Assembly (NCBI GenBank): GCA_002897895.1
Contig: BDSY01000083.1
Span: forward strand, 1-36,862
Origin: a bacterium BMS3Abin06
GTDB lineage: Bacteria > Nitrospirota > Thermodesulfovibrionia > UBA6902
Reading direction: 5' to 3'
Length of the DNA: 36,862 bases
Under the pieces are notes generated by a model, which saw nothing but the letters and a program-made list of their open reading frames with translations, was not told the DNA's origin and did not search any database. Of this stretch, positions 25,552 through 34,476 are shown one piece after another. A program made the translations under genes and the position numbers. Within the stretch, counting starts at the first letter, position 1. The number at the start of each line of letters is the position of its first letter.

Positions 25552-25953
25552 ATGAATAAATACATTCGCTATTTTAAAAATCCTCTGTACGGAATCTCCG
25601 CCTCTACTGCCTACCGTCTTCCAAACTCTTTGGTCCACTTGCCGGTGATTATTATGGTTCCGTATCTTGGAATTTTTATCTGCGGCGCTGAGGCGAGGTC
25701 GTTTCTGCCAATATATTTTATAATAGCCCTGTATGTCGCCCGGGATCTGTCGGTTATGTCATACAGGAATTTCTTCATACCTCTCGGCATATGGGGAGTC
25801 TTTATCCCCTTTATCATTTTTAAAACAGAGATATCATATTTTTTAAGTTCATATTTATTGCTGCGTTCAATTGATATCTCAATAGCGGTTTCATCCGGAT
25901 TTATTTTATATATTTTACTTTACGTAAACTACTTTCTTAAGTGGCGGGATTAA
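25552..25953 (+). CDS. Small unknown integral membrane protein
   Basis: I do not recognise this 133-residue protein. It shows three to four hydrophobic helices (about residues 28-48, 52-66, 76-90 and 108-128) linked by short charged loops (YVARDLSVMSYRN), with a basic N-terminus (MNKYIRYFKNP) and a KWRD tail. CAGGA lies nine bases before the ATG and a TATAAT box about 75 bases upstream, so it looks expressed. It converges with the RND pump gene, only 15 bases from its stop, and points away from the DUF362 gene. An accessory role for the pump is possible but unsupported. Confidence 0.55.
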   Translation: MNKYIRYFKNPLYGISASTAYRLPNSLVHLPVIIMVPYLGIFICGAEARSFLPIYFIIALYVARDLSVMSYRNFFIPLGIWGVFIPFIIFKTEISYFLSSYLLLRSIDISIAVSSGFILYILLYVNYFLKWRD

Positions 25954-25968
25954 TTACCGGATCAGGGC

Positions 25969-28900
25969 TTACACGCTTACCCTCTTAAATATTTTCAGAA
26001 AATCTTCAAGAATAAGATAGAGCGAAGGGATGAGAAGAAGTGTAATCAATGTTGCAAAGAGGATACCGAAGCCGAGGCTTATTGCCATTGGAATAAGAAA
26101 CTGGGCCTGGACGCTCCTCTCTAAAATTATCGGTGTAAGGCCGAGGGAAGTTGTGAGCGAAGTCAGAATTATGGGGCGGAAACGTCTCCGGGCAGCTTCC
26201 ACCACTGCCTGCCCCGGTTCAATCCCCTCGCTTCTTTTCTTATTGATAAAATTAATCAAAAGCAGTGAGTCATTTACTACAACACCTGTCAGCGCCACGA
26301 TACCGAATATGCTGAGGATGCTCAGGCTGTATCCCATAATCAGATGGCCGATTAATGCCCCCACAAATCCAAAGGGGATTGATGCCATTATGATAAAAGG
26401 CTGGATGTAGCTGCGGAAGGGTATGGCCAGCAGGGTATATATCATCAAAAGTGCGAGCATGAAGCCCTTTCCCATGCTCCCCATTGACTCCGTGCGCTCC
26501 TTTTCCTCTCCTTCGAGGTTGTAGGTAAGTCCCGGGTAATCAACGGTTAACCTGCTGAGAACGGTATTTTTCAGATCAATCATGATCTCTTCAGCATTGG
26601 CGACCTTGTTATCAACGCTTGCAGAGACATTAACAACCCTTTTCCTGTCAGTGCGATTTATCTCGCTGAAACCCCGTCCTTCCTGAACATATGCAGCCTG
26701 AGTGAAGGGTATCTCTCCGTTGCCCGGGGTCCGTATGCGCATGGACTCAAGGTTGCCGGGGCTCCTCCTCTCCTCTTCGGGATAGCGCAGCATTACTTTT
26801 ACTTCATTCCTGCCCCTCTGAATCCTGAGCGCCTCAACACCGAAAAAGGCGGCGCGTATCTGTCGGCCGAGTTCTTCGACTGTGATGCCGAGTGTGCGCG
26901 CTTCCGGCCTGAGCCTCACTTTCAGTTCGCGCTTGCCCTTTGTGAAATTGTCGGCAATGTCGCTCACACCGGGATAAGCGGCAAGGGCGTTTTTTATCCC
27001 TGTTACTGCATTGTCAAGTACATTAAAGTCCTCGTGAGCAAGTTGAATATCAATATTTTTTCCAAAGCGCACCAGATTGGAGACAAAGGTGACGGAATCC
27101 GCGCCGGGGATATCCCCCACCTTTTCACGCCATTTTTGTGATATCTCAGCGGCAGCGATGCCCCGCTGTTCACTTTGAGTAAGGAGAAGCGCCACTTCCG
27201 AGAGATGAGATCCCGAGGATGTACTCTCACCGGCATGGCCATAAAGAATTGTGCTGCCGACAGTGGAATAAATATGACGGAGTATGCTTTTGTCTTCAGG
27301 GAGTTCACGGTCATATTCATCCACAATTTCCTGAGCCTTGCGTACGAGGTAATCCTCTGCCTTTGCCGTTTCTTCCACAGGCGTGCCTATGGGCATTTTT
27401 ATGGTTGCGGTTATAAGGTCTCCGTCAACTTCAGGCATGAAACGGAACTTCACTATTCCGCCGCCCACAATGCCGGCGGAAACAAGCAGAACAGCTATGG
27501 AAACCGCCAGGGTGGTGTACCTGTATTGCAGACATAAGGAGAGGAAGCGCTGATACGGCCCTTCAATAAAACGTTCAAGCCTGCTGCCGAACCCCTGTCT
27601 TATCCTGTCAATAAAACGCGTGATTGTTCCTGCCGGTTTTATGTGGCGTCCGAAACTCAGGTGAGCCGGCAGGATAAGGAGTGATTCTATGAGGGATACT
27701 GCAAGTATGGGTATTACGACAAAGGGAATAACCTTGATAAATTTCCCCATTGTTCCACTGACAAAAATCAGCGGCATAAATGCGGCTATTGTTGTAAGCA
27801 CTGAAAATATCACAGGCTGTGCGACTTCAGTTGCACCGTTAACCGCTGCACTTATATACGGCTCCTTCCTCCCGCGATGCGTGTAAATATTTTCCCCGAC
27901 TATAATGGCGTCATCCACCACAATTCCGAGCGCAAGGATAAAGGCAAAGAGGGAGAGCATATTTATCGAGACGTCCAGAGAGGGCATTAAAAGTATGGCC
28001 CCCAGGAAAGAGATAGGGATGCCGAGCATTACCCACATTGCAAGCCGTATCTGCAGGAATAATCCCAGAACAAGGAAGATGAGTATCAGGCCGATAAAGG
28101 CGTTTTTCAAAAGCAGGTCAATCCTGCCCCGGTAATATTCGGTGAAGTCATTCCATATGGATAACTTTATCGAGTCGGGCATGGAATGGCGCTTTTGCTC
28201 AACATACTTTTTTACAATGCCGGATATCTCCAGCGGTTTCTGTTCGCCGACCCGGTAAACCGCAACCATGGCAGCAGGCAGTCCGTTGAAACGGGCGTAT
28301 TCGTCAGTCTCCCTGAATGTATCACGCACCTCCGCAATATCTCCGAGTTTTAATTCCGCACCGTCAATGTTTTCAAGTATTGTGATCCCGGCATATTCCG
28401 GCCCCTTATAGCGTTTTCCCTTTGTGCGGATAAGTATTTCCCCGCCGCTGGATTTTATGGCCCCGGCAGGGAGGTCTGTTGAAGCCCGCCTTATCCTGTC
28501 GGCTATACTGCCGAGTGTAAGCCCGTAACCGCGCAGAGTTTCTTCCCCGACTTCTATGGAAATCTCGTAAGGCCGCACGCCCCTGAGATTCACCTGGGTA
28601 ATCTCGGGCATGGCGAGCAGGTCTTCCCTGATAGCCTCAGCCTGTTCGCGCAGGCTCAGTTCCGATGCATTGCCGTATACTACCACGGAAACAACCTCGC
28701 GCTGGTTTACAATTTTGGAAACAACAGGCTTTTCGGCCTCCCCTGGAAAAGTAGTGATACGGTCGACTTCCGCCTTGATGTCCTGAATAACCAGGTCAAC
28801 ATCCTCGCCCGGGAGTATCTCTGCCGTAACCCGTCCGAACCCTTCGGCTGAAACCGATTTGATCTCTTTAATCCCGGTGATGCCGCTCAGGTTTTCTTCT

Positions 28901-29127
28901 ATTTTGAGAATAATGCCGTCCTCAACCTCTTCAGGCCCTGCCCCTGGATATGCAACTGTGACCTGCACAAGATCAAGGTCCAGTTCAGGAAAGACCTCCT
29001 GTTTTATTGAAAACCCCATAACCAGGCCTCCCACGATGAACATTATCATCAGGAGGTTTGCAGCCACATGGTTGTGCGCCATCCATTTTATCGGGCCTTT
29101 CACAGTCTCATCCCTTCCTTCCTTCAT
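25969..29127 (-). CDS. RND-family efflux pump, inner-membrane permease
   Basis: The 1052-residue protein has the AcrB/HAE1 layout: one N-terminal helix (about 20-42), a large periplasmic porter loop, helices 2-6 (about 340-480), a second periplasmic loop and the last helices. The proton-relay pair Asp405-Asp406 is in ALGIVVDDAIIVGEN, and PGAGPEEVEDGI and GGGIVKFRFMPEVDGDL mark the two porter halves. It exports substrates from the periplasm or inner leaflet using the proton gradient. It is last in the operon and overlaps the fusion-protein gene by four bases. The substrate (drug, solvent, metal) cannot be read from sequence; acidic metal-path residues of CusA were not evident, so hydrophobic compounds are more likely. 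Confidence 0.93.
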   Translation of the reverse strand: MKEGRDETVKGPIKWMAHNHVAANLLMIMFIVGGLVMGFSIKQEVFPELDLDLVQVTVAYPGAGPEEVEDGIILKIEENLSGITGIKEIKSVSAEGFGRVTAEILPGEDVDLVIQDIKAEVDRITTFPGEAEKPVVSKIVNQREVVSVVVYGNASELSLREQAEAIREDLLAMPEITQVNLRGVRPYEISIEVGEETLRGYGLTLGSIADRIRRASTDLPAGAIKSSGGEILIRTKGKRYKGPEYAGITILENIDGAELKLGDIAEVRDTFRETDEYARFNGLPAAMVAVYRVGEQKPLEISGIVKKYVEQKRHSMPDSIKLSIWNDFTEYYRGRIDLLLKNAFIGLILIFLVLGLFLQIRLAMWVMLGIPISFLGAILLMPSLDVSINMLSLFAFILALGIVVDDAIIVGENIYTHRGRKEPYISAAVNGATEVAQPVIFSVLTTIAAFMPLIFVSGTMGKFIKVIPFVVIPILAVSLIESLLILPAHLSFGRHIKPAGTITRFIDRIRQGFGSRLERFIEGPYQRFLSLCLQYRYTTLAVSIAVLLVSAGIVGGGIVKFRFMPEVDGDLITATIKMPIGTPVEETAKAEDYLVRKAQEIVDEYDRELPEDKSILRHIYSTVGSTILYGHAGESTSSGSHLSEVALLLTQSEQRGIAAAEISQKWREKVGDIPGADSVTFVSNLVRFGKNIDIQLAHEDFNVLDNAVTGIKNALAAYPGVSDIADNFTKGKRELKVRLRPEARTLGITVEELGRQIRAAFFGVEALRIQRGRNEVKVMLRYPEEERRSPGNLESMRIRTPGNGEIPFTQAAYVQEGRGFSEINRTDRKRVVNVSASVDNKVANAEEIMIDLKNTVLSRLTVDYPGLTYNLEGEEKERTESMGSMGKGFMLALLMIYTLLAIPFRSYIQPFIIMASIPFGFVGALIGHLIMGYSLSILSIFGIVALTGVVVNDSLLLINFINKKRSEGIEPGQAVVEAARRRFRPIILTSLTTSLGLTPIILERSVQAQFLIPMAISLGFGILFATLITLLLIPSLYLILEDFLKIFKRVSV

Positions 29128-30296
29128 TCAACCGGTCTCAATTTCATGCCGTTGGCAGCGCCTGAGATATTAGTCCTGATAATCATGTCGCCGTCCTCAA
29201 TTCCATCGGCAATAATTGCTTCATCCTTTTCCATGCGCAAGGGAGCTACTTTCTTTATGCGCAGTTTCTTTTCACTGTCCATGACCCATACCGTGGAATT
29301 ATCACGCAAGGCGGTCCTGGGGACAACAAAAACATCTTTGAGCATACGGCCCTTTATCTGAACATCAACAAAAGTACCCGCTGCGAGCGCCGGGCGGGCA
29401 GGGTCTTTTTTCTCTTTCAGTCCGTAGGGGTCATTTATCTCCACAATAAGCTGCATCATACGGCTTTTGGGATCGACCTCGCCTGTTGATCGTGTGACGC
29501 GGCCTTCCCATTGATATGTTTCCCCCCCGACACTGACGCTGACAACAGCCTGCGGGCCTCTCTCTTTTTCACCCTGTGCCGGGATATGCAGCCAGCTTAA
29601 ATCATCTGCGGTAAGGGGAACATTGATTTCTGTTGTATCTGTTCCGGAAAGAAAGGCAACGCTTGAGCCCCTTATTACGTACTGGCCGATATCGATATTC
29701 TCGGATTGCACCCTGCCGTTAAACGGCGCCCTTATTTGAGTCCTCTCAAGGTTGAGCCTCGCCTGTTCCAGAGCAGCATCGGCAGATGCAAGTGCGGCTT
29801 GGGCATTTTTTAACTGGGGCCCATAGAGTACAAGCGGATTAGGCCGGACCTGCTCATCCTTATTAATGCGCTCCCACTCTTCACGGGCAATGCGGGCCCT
29901 GCTTTCAATAGTTGCCAGCTCATATTCGGCATTTGCCCTCGCAGCCTTTGCCCGTTCCAGGGCAAGTATGTAATCAATGCCTTCTATTTCAAACAATATC
30001 TCATCTTTTTTGAAAAAGCCTCCGACAACCAGACCGGGAGCTGTGTATGTGACACGGCCGCTTACCTGTGGAATAACGGATATTTCCTGTGCAGCTTTTG
30101 CAGTACCCGTGCCTTTAACAATAATTTGCCTGTTTTCCCTGTCCGCCCTGAAAACCTCCACCAGGACTCCGGGATTTTCTTTGATTTCCTTGACAGGCGC
30201 CGGACGTTCGGCTATTAAAACCTTCATTATTCCGAAACCGGCAAAGATAATGATCAAAGGGATTGCTATTTTCAATAATTTTGTCTTCCGGCTCAT
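29124..30296 (-). CDS. RND efflux periplasmic membrane-fusion protein
   Basis: The 390-residue HlyD/AcrA-type adaptor has an N-terminal membrane anchor (IAIPLIIIFAGFGIMKVLIA, about 11-30) rather than a lipobox. A split barrel-sandwich hybrid follows (GRVTYTAPGLVVGGFFKKDE near 92-111 and RTQIRAPFNGRVQSENIDIG near 190-209), with a helical hairpin between them and beta-barrel and membrane-proximal domains at the end (VVPRTALRDNSTVWVMD). It bridges pump and outer-membrane channel. Four-base overlaps with both neighbours show one translational unit. Confidence 0.92.
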   Translation of the reverse strand: MSRKTKLLKIAIPLIIIFAGFGIMKVLIAERPAPVKEIKENPGVLVEVFRADRENRQIIVKGTGTAKAAQEISVIPQVSGRVTYTAPGLVVGGFFKKDEILFEIEGIDYILALERAKAARANAEYELATIESRARIAREEWERINKDEQVRPNPLVLYGPQLKNAQAALASADAALEQARLNLERTQIRAPFNGRVQSENIDIGQYVIRGSSVAFLSGTDTTEINVPLTADDLSWLHIPAQGEKERGPQAVVSVSVGGETYQWEGRVTRSTGEVDPKSRMMQLIVEINDPYGLKEKKDPARPALAAGTFVDVQIKGRMLKDVFVVPRTALRDNSTVWVMDSEKKLRIKKVAPLRMEKDEAIIADGIEDGDMIIRTNISGAANGMKLRPVE

Positions 30297-31690
30297 ATGG
30301 TCTCCTTGTTAAAAACGGTTTCAACCCAGTCGCCGCCTAAAGCTCGTGCGAGCTGAATGCGGTCTGAGACAGCCTGCCTTCTTGCTGCTATGAGGTCGCT
30401 CTTTGCAGTGAGATGCCTCAGTTGTCCGGACAGCACAGGCAGGTAATCGGTCAGGCCCTGCATATAGCGGTCAAGGGCAAGCCGGAGAGAATTTTCTGAG
30501 GCAGACACGGTTTCATCAAGCGTTTTAATGCGCTCTTCAGATGCACGGATTCTGGAAAGGGCGTCCTCAACCTCCCTGAATGCATTGAGCACTGCCTTAT
30601 GATAAAGAGCTAAATTTTCCCTGAACAGAGCCTCTGTGCGGTCCACTTCCGCCCTTCTTCTTCCTGCATCGAAGACAGGCTGCGCAATCTGCAAAAGAAT
30701 ATTCCAGAGTACGTTCGGTGAATCAAGGATTGTTCTGATTTTATCGCTGGAACCACCGTAACCGCCTGCCAGGTTAAATGAAGGGAATCTGTCCGCTATA
30801 GCTACTGCAACCCTCTCGTCGCTTGCTTTAAGCCGCAAAAGCGCTGCCCTGATATCCGGCCTGTTTTTAAGAAGCTGCGACGGCAAGCCGGCCGGGAATA
30901 CCGGGGCTTTTTTCAGGTCATTAACATCGCCGCCTCTTTTCTTATCAGGGAAATTTCCGGTCAGCACGGAAATGGCATTAAGTGTTACAGAGAGTCCTGA
31001 CTCAAAAAGCGGTCTCCGGGACCTGGCAGTCGAGAGGTTTTGGCGTGACTGATAAACATCGATTGCAGGCACAAGACCTTCACGATACCGGCGTTCTACT
31101 CTCTCCAATGTGTCCTGAAAAGAGGCGATGGTCTGATCAGAAAGCTCCAGTTGTGCGCGCTGCTCAATTGCCAGATAATAGAGATCGGCAAGCTCTGCTG
31201 AAATACTTATATACAGGGCCTTGAGATTCTGTTCTGATGCCAATGCATCAAGTTGCGCGGCCCTGGTTTTTGATTCAAGTTTTCCCCATAGGTCTGATTC
31301 ATAAGCGGCAGCCGCAGAAAGTGTATAACTTCCGGAAGTTGATGTGCCTGAAATACCCGGCCGGCGGCTTATGCCACCGGAACCTTCAATGTTTAAAATC
31401 AGCCCCGTAGATGAAGCGCTTATGTGCATTAGAGCTCGTGACTGCCGGAGACGTTCATATGCCCGGACAATATCGGGGTTATGCCTGAAAGCCTCTTCCA
31501 TAAGCAGGTTCAATTTATTATCTTCAAACTGTTCCCACCATTTGCCGATTGGCGGTGCGGGCTTTTCCTCTCCTGATGAATATGAAGAGGGAACCTCTAT
31601 CAGCGGCCTGTTAATCTTTGATTCATGGAGAGAGCATCCTGCTGCTGCAATAATCAGTAATGCCGGTAAGATTCGAATAATCTTCATCAT
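30293..31690 (-). CDS. Outer-membrane efflux channel lipoprotein (NodT/OprM family)
   Basis: The 465-residue protein starts with a lipoprotein signal (ILPALLIIAAAGCSL, lipidated Cys19) and the family's WWEQFEDNKLNLLMEEAFRHN motif near 50-70. Two homologous halves of long coiled helices follow, with SSTGLILNIEGSGGISRRPG and FPSFNLAGGYGG as the membrane-barrel strands of each half. It forms the trimeric TolC-like exit duct for the pump encoded downstream. It overlaps the regulator gene upstream and the adaptor gene downstream by four bases each. Confidence 0.92.
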   Translation of the reverse strand: MMKIIRILPALLIIAAAGCSLHESKINRPLIEVPSSYSSGEEKPAPPIGKWWEQFEDNKLNLLMEEAFRHNPDIVRAYERLRQSRALMHISASSTGLILNIEGSGGISRRPGISGTSTSGSYTLSAAAAYESDLWGKLESKTRAAQLDALASEQNLKALYISISAELADLYYLAIEQRAQLELSDQTIASFQDTLERVERRYREGLVPAIDVYQSRQNLSTARSRRPLFESGLSVTLNAISVLTGNFPDKKRGGDVNDLKKAPVFPAGLPSQLLKNRPDIRAALLRLKASDERVAVAIADRFPSFNLAGGYGGSSDKIRTILDSPNVLWNILLQIAQPVFDAGRRRAEVDRTEALFRENLALYHKAVLNAFREVEDALSRIRASEERIKTLDETVSASENSLRLALDRYMQGLTDYLPVLSGQLRHLTAKSDLIAARRQAVSDRIQLARALGGDWVETVFNKETI

Positions 31691-32331
31691 GCCTTCATCC
31701 CTGCTGTCACAAATGGAAGGATCAGGTCAATCAGCGAATTTGCATCGATTCCGGTTTTCATATTCAAACGTTCCATTTTAATGTTTCCGCTTACATGCAT
31801 TGCATGAAAAAGGGCCCCTATAGTAAAATGAAGCCTCCAGAAAACTATATCACGCGGCTGACCTGGTAATGCCTCACACGCGGTTTCAAACAGCAGATGG
31901 AAAATGGGCTTAATAAAACGTAGAAATACCTCTCTTACCGTGTCATCAGGGTCAGTAAAAGACCTTCCGATGAATATGAAAAATTTTTTTGCATCAGGAT
32001 TTGATTCTTTAAAGAGCAGGGTCGGCTCTATAAATGCCGAGAGCACTGCTTTTACTTCGGGCTTCTTCCCCTTTTGCCTTGCAGATTCTCTTACTTCCTC
32101 CAGTCTTTTTCTGCGAATCCGGTTAAGGGGTTGAATTCTTCTTTTGATGACAGCCTCAAGCAGCGCCTTTTTGGAGCCGAAATGGTAGTTAACCGCCGCC
32201 AGATTTACGCCGGCCCTCCCGGTTATTGCCCTGAGAGAGGTGGCGCGAAATCCCTTTATTGCAAGGAGATGCTCAGCCGCATCGAGAATGCGCTGTTTCG
32301 TATCAGTGAAGGTCGAGTTATTGTCATTCAT
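31687..32331 (-). CDS. TetR/AcrR-family repressor of the efflux operon
   Basis: I place the start at ATG 32331 (MNDNNSTFTDTKQRILDAA, 214 residues); a longer frame from 32469 would add 46 residues that look like non-coding sequence. The N-terminal HTH runs TKQRILDAAEHLLAIKGFRA then TSLRAITGRAGVNLAAVNYH followed by FGSKKALLEAVI, a canonical TetR helix-turn-helix. The C-terminal half (LFKESNPDAKKFFIFIGRSF and LHFTIGALFHAMHVSG) is the usual ligand-binding helical bundle. It is first in the efflux operon and overlaps the channel gene by four bases, so it probably represses its own operon and is released by a pump substrate. No ribosome site precedes the ATG. Confidence 0.88.
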   Translation of the reverse strand: MNDNNSTFTDTKQRILDAAEHLLAIKGFRATSLRAITGRAGVNLAAVNYHFGSKKALLEAVIKRRIQPLNRIRRKRLEEVRESARQKGKKPEVKAVLSAFIEPTLLFKESNPDAKKFFIFIGRSFTDPDDTVREVFLRFIKPIFHLLFETACEALPGQPRDIVFWRLHFTIGALFHAMHVSGNIKMERLNMKTGIDANSLIDLILPFVTAGMKA

Positions 32332-32338
32332 ACAATCG

Positions 32339-32367
32339 ATTAAAACAAATGTTTGAATAAATGTCAA
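32339..32367 (-). promoter_or_regulatory. Promoter of the efflux operon with embedded 20-base operator dyad
   Basis: On the minus strand TTGACA (32362-32367) and TTTAAT (32339-32344) are 17 bases apart. The stretch 32339-32358 (ATTCAAACATTTGTTTTAAT on the minus strand) is a palindrome with only one mismatched pair around a TT centre, placed over the spacer and -10 box. This is where a TetR-type repressor would bind to block transcription. Confidence 0.6.
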
Positions 32368-32544
32368 GGGGATTTTGCTGCCACTTTTCCCTTGCTGAAT
32401 ACCCCGGTTTTCGTTAAAATGTAACATCTTGATTAAATGCGCTAATTTAATTGACCGCTTGATCCTCAATTAGTTGACGAGCAGAACCGGAAGTCGCTTG
32501 AAGTGCCCTCCGTAATAGCATGGCAAGGCTAAACACTTGTAAAA

Positions 32545-33129
32545 TCAACGAGTTATACGGCGTGATTGCAGCTTCTTCCTACTGACAACATTTGCCCCTA
32601 AATGAGGAAGAACCTTGGGTAAACGTACATTAACAGCCTTAAGTAATTCATCTGATGTCCGGCAAGGAGTGGGGATCTGATGGCAAGAACCCTCATCTTT
32701 GATAACCAGTTCCATTGAGCATAACATTGATAATTGCTTTAGCCCTTCTTCTACTGTTAGATCAAAATCAGCCCAGGCTTGTTGCAGGTTACGGATAATC
32801 AGGTATGCCAACATTACCACAAGTGCATGACCACGAGTGCTTTTTTCGCTCCACACATACCACGGTCTCATTTCCAACATTGCTGTCTTGCACGTACGAA
32901 ATGCCTGTTCCACTTCTGCCAGATCTTTGTAGCGATCATGGATAACTTGCTTATCTATGTCTTTTGATAAGTCACTTTTGATAACATAACATCCGTCCAA
33001 TTTCTCTTCTTCTACTAAAGCTGCTTTATCTTCTTTTAGCTCTAATATCCTTCCATCCTCTTCAACCCTCAGCCAACCGGATATCTTTAAACGTTTAATC
33101 CTGCTGTTGACCTCATTGACTGCTGGTTT
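32545..33129 (-). pseudogene. C-terminal fragment of an IS4/IS1634-type DDE transposase
   Basis: The frame encodes about 194 residues of a transposase C-terminus: [39 protein letters not shown], the catalytic-Glu region [20 protein letters not shown], then [19 protein letters not shown] and [11 protein letters not shown], all typical of IS1634-like elements. The N-terminal part with the first two catalytic Asp residues is missing, so it cannot transpose. It is joined in frame to a uvrB fragment at about 33130. No clear terminal inverted repeats are visible. Confidence 0.75.
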
Positions 33130-33300
33130 ATTTACATTGGTAATGGTGAATGTCTTGCCTGACCCGGTGACGCCGAGGAGAATCTGATGATTCAGGCCTT
33201 TCAGGATACCTTCGGTAAGCGCTTCTATGGCTCTGGTCTGGTCGCCTACGGGTTTGAAGTCCTGAACCTGCCCGATGTTATTGTTTGGAAATAAGACAAA
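33130..33300 (-). pseudogene. uvrB: N-terminal fragment of excinuclease subunit UvrB
   Basis: Reading the minus strand from 33300 gives [29 protein letters not shown] and [17 protein letters not shown], which is the start of UvrB including its Walker A motif (GVTGSGKT). The fragment has no visible initiation codon (TAA at 33301-33303 lies just upstream in frame) and ends abruptly at the transposase remnant, leaving over 90 percent of UvrB absent. A functional uvrB would have to lie elsewhere in the genome. Confidence 0.75.
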
Positions 33301-33366
33301 TTAATATTCTTTTTGACGTTTTGTAAAGGTTTTGCGGGAAGGCCACCTGCCATGTTTATGCAACGT

Positions 33367-34461
33367 TTAAATCAAGACTAAATTATCCCTGTGAATAACT
33401 TCATCCGAATATTTGTATCCTAATATCTTCTCTATTTCAGAGGTTTTCTTGCCCTTGATATATTCGAGGTCTTTTGAAGAGTAATTTGTCAGACCCTTGG
33501 CGATTTTTTTACCCTCTTCTGTAAGACACCGGACATAATCCCCGACATCAAAGCGTCCTTCTATTTTTGTTATGCCTGAAGGCAGGAGGCTTTTACCCCT
33601 GAGTGTCAATGCCTTCACTGCACCGTTATCTATGTAAATCGCACCCCTTGAGCGCACACCATAAGCAATCCATCCCTTTTTAGAAGTCAGCCGCTGCTTT
33701 TTGGGTTCAAAGTATGTCCCGGTTTGTTTACCGTGTATCAGGCCGGGAAGCAGGCCGCTTTTTTTACCGTTCATTATTACCACCGGGATACCGTAATCAG
33801 TTGTCTGCTTAGCTGCAAGAAGTTTTGAATACATTCCACCTGTACCGACTGCGCTGCCCTTCCCCCCTGCGAGGTTCTCAATATCAGGTGTGATTTCAGC
33901 AACGGTTTTAATAAGCTTTGCACCTTTCCGGCCGGGGTCTTTTGTGTAAAGTCCTTCAACGTCTGAAAGAATAACAAGCATGTCCGCCTCAATAAGGCCT
34001 GCTGTCAGGGCGGCCAGCATATCATTGTCTCCGAATTTTATTTCATCAACAGCCACGGGATCATTTTCATTGATGAGTGGAATGACGTTGTAGCTCATGA
34101 GGGTAAATAGTGTATTCTTGGCGTTGATATATCTGAGGCGGTTTGAAATATCATCCCTTGTGAGTAAAACCTGTGCAACCTTTTTGTTGAACTCTGCGAA
34201 GTGATGCTCGTAGGCCCACATCAGGCTTGACTGTCCAATCGCAGCAGCAGCCTGCTGGAGTCTTATGTCAAGAGGCTTCCCCCTGAGCCCTAGCTTCTTA
34301 AGCCCCGCGGCAATAGCGCCGGAAGAGACCATGACTACCTGATGTCCCTTGTCTGCAACCTCTGAAATATCTTTTGTAATTGCACGGAGTCTCCTCGTAT
34401 TCAGTCCCTGCTCTGCTGAGGCGAGTATATTGCTTCCTATTTTTATAACTAAACGTTTCAT
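33367..34461 (-). CDS. proB: Glutamate 5-kinase
   Basis: The 364-residue enzyme phosphorylates glutamate to glutamyl-5-phosphate, the first step of proline synthesis. The amino-acid-kinase domain shows KIGSNIL (7-13), MVSSGAIAAG (44-53), the substrate loop NENDPVAVDEIKFGDND (131-147) and ILSDVEGLYTKDP. A PUA domain occupies about residues 275-364 (RGAIYIDNGAVKALTLRGKS, then LLPSGITKIEGRFDVGDYV). It starts 15 bases after obg and is probably co-transcribed with it; proA is not in the window. Confidence 0.95.
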   Translation of the reverse strand: MKRLVIKIGSNILASAEQGLNTRRLRAITKDISEVADKGHQVVMVSSGAIAAGLKKLGLRGKPLDIRLQQAAAAIGQSSLMWAYEHHFAEFNKKVAQVLLTRDDISNRLRYINAKNTLFTLMSYNVIPLINENDPVAVDEIKFGDNDMLAALTAGLIEADMLVILSDVEGLYTKDPGRKGAKLIKTVAEITPDIENLAGGKGSAVGTGGMYSKLLAAKQTTDYGIPVVIMNGKKSGLLPGLIHGKQTGTYFEPKKQRLTSKKGWIAYGVRSRGAIYIDNGAVKALTLRGKSLLPSGITKIEGRFDVGDYVRCLTEEGKKIAKGLTNYSSKDLEYIKGKKTSEIEKILGYKYSDEVIHRDNLVLI

Positions 34462-34476
34462 ATCGGTTCCCGGCTC

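Noticed and set aside
32332..32469. N-terminal extension of the TetR regulator to 32469
   Set aside because: It would read through the promoter and operator dyad, and the extra 46 residues do not resemble a TetR N-terminus.
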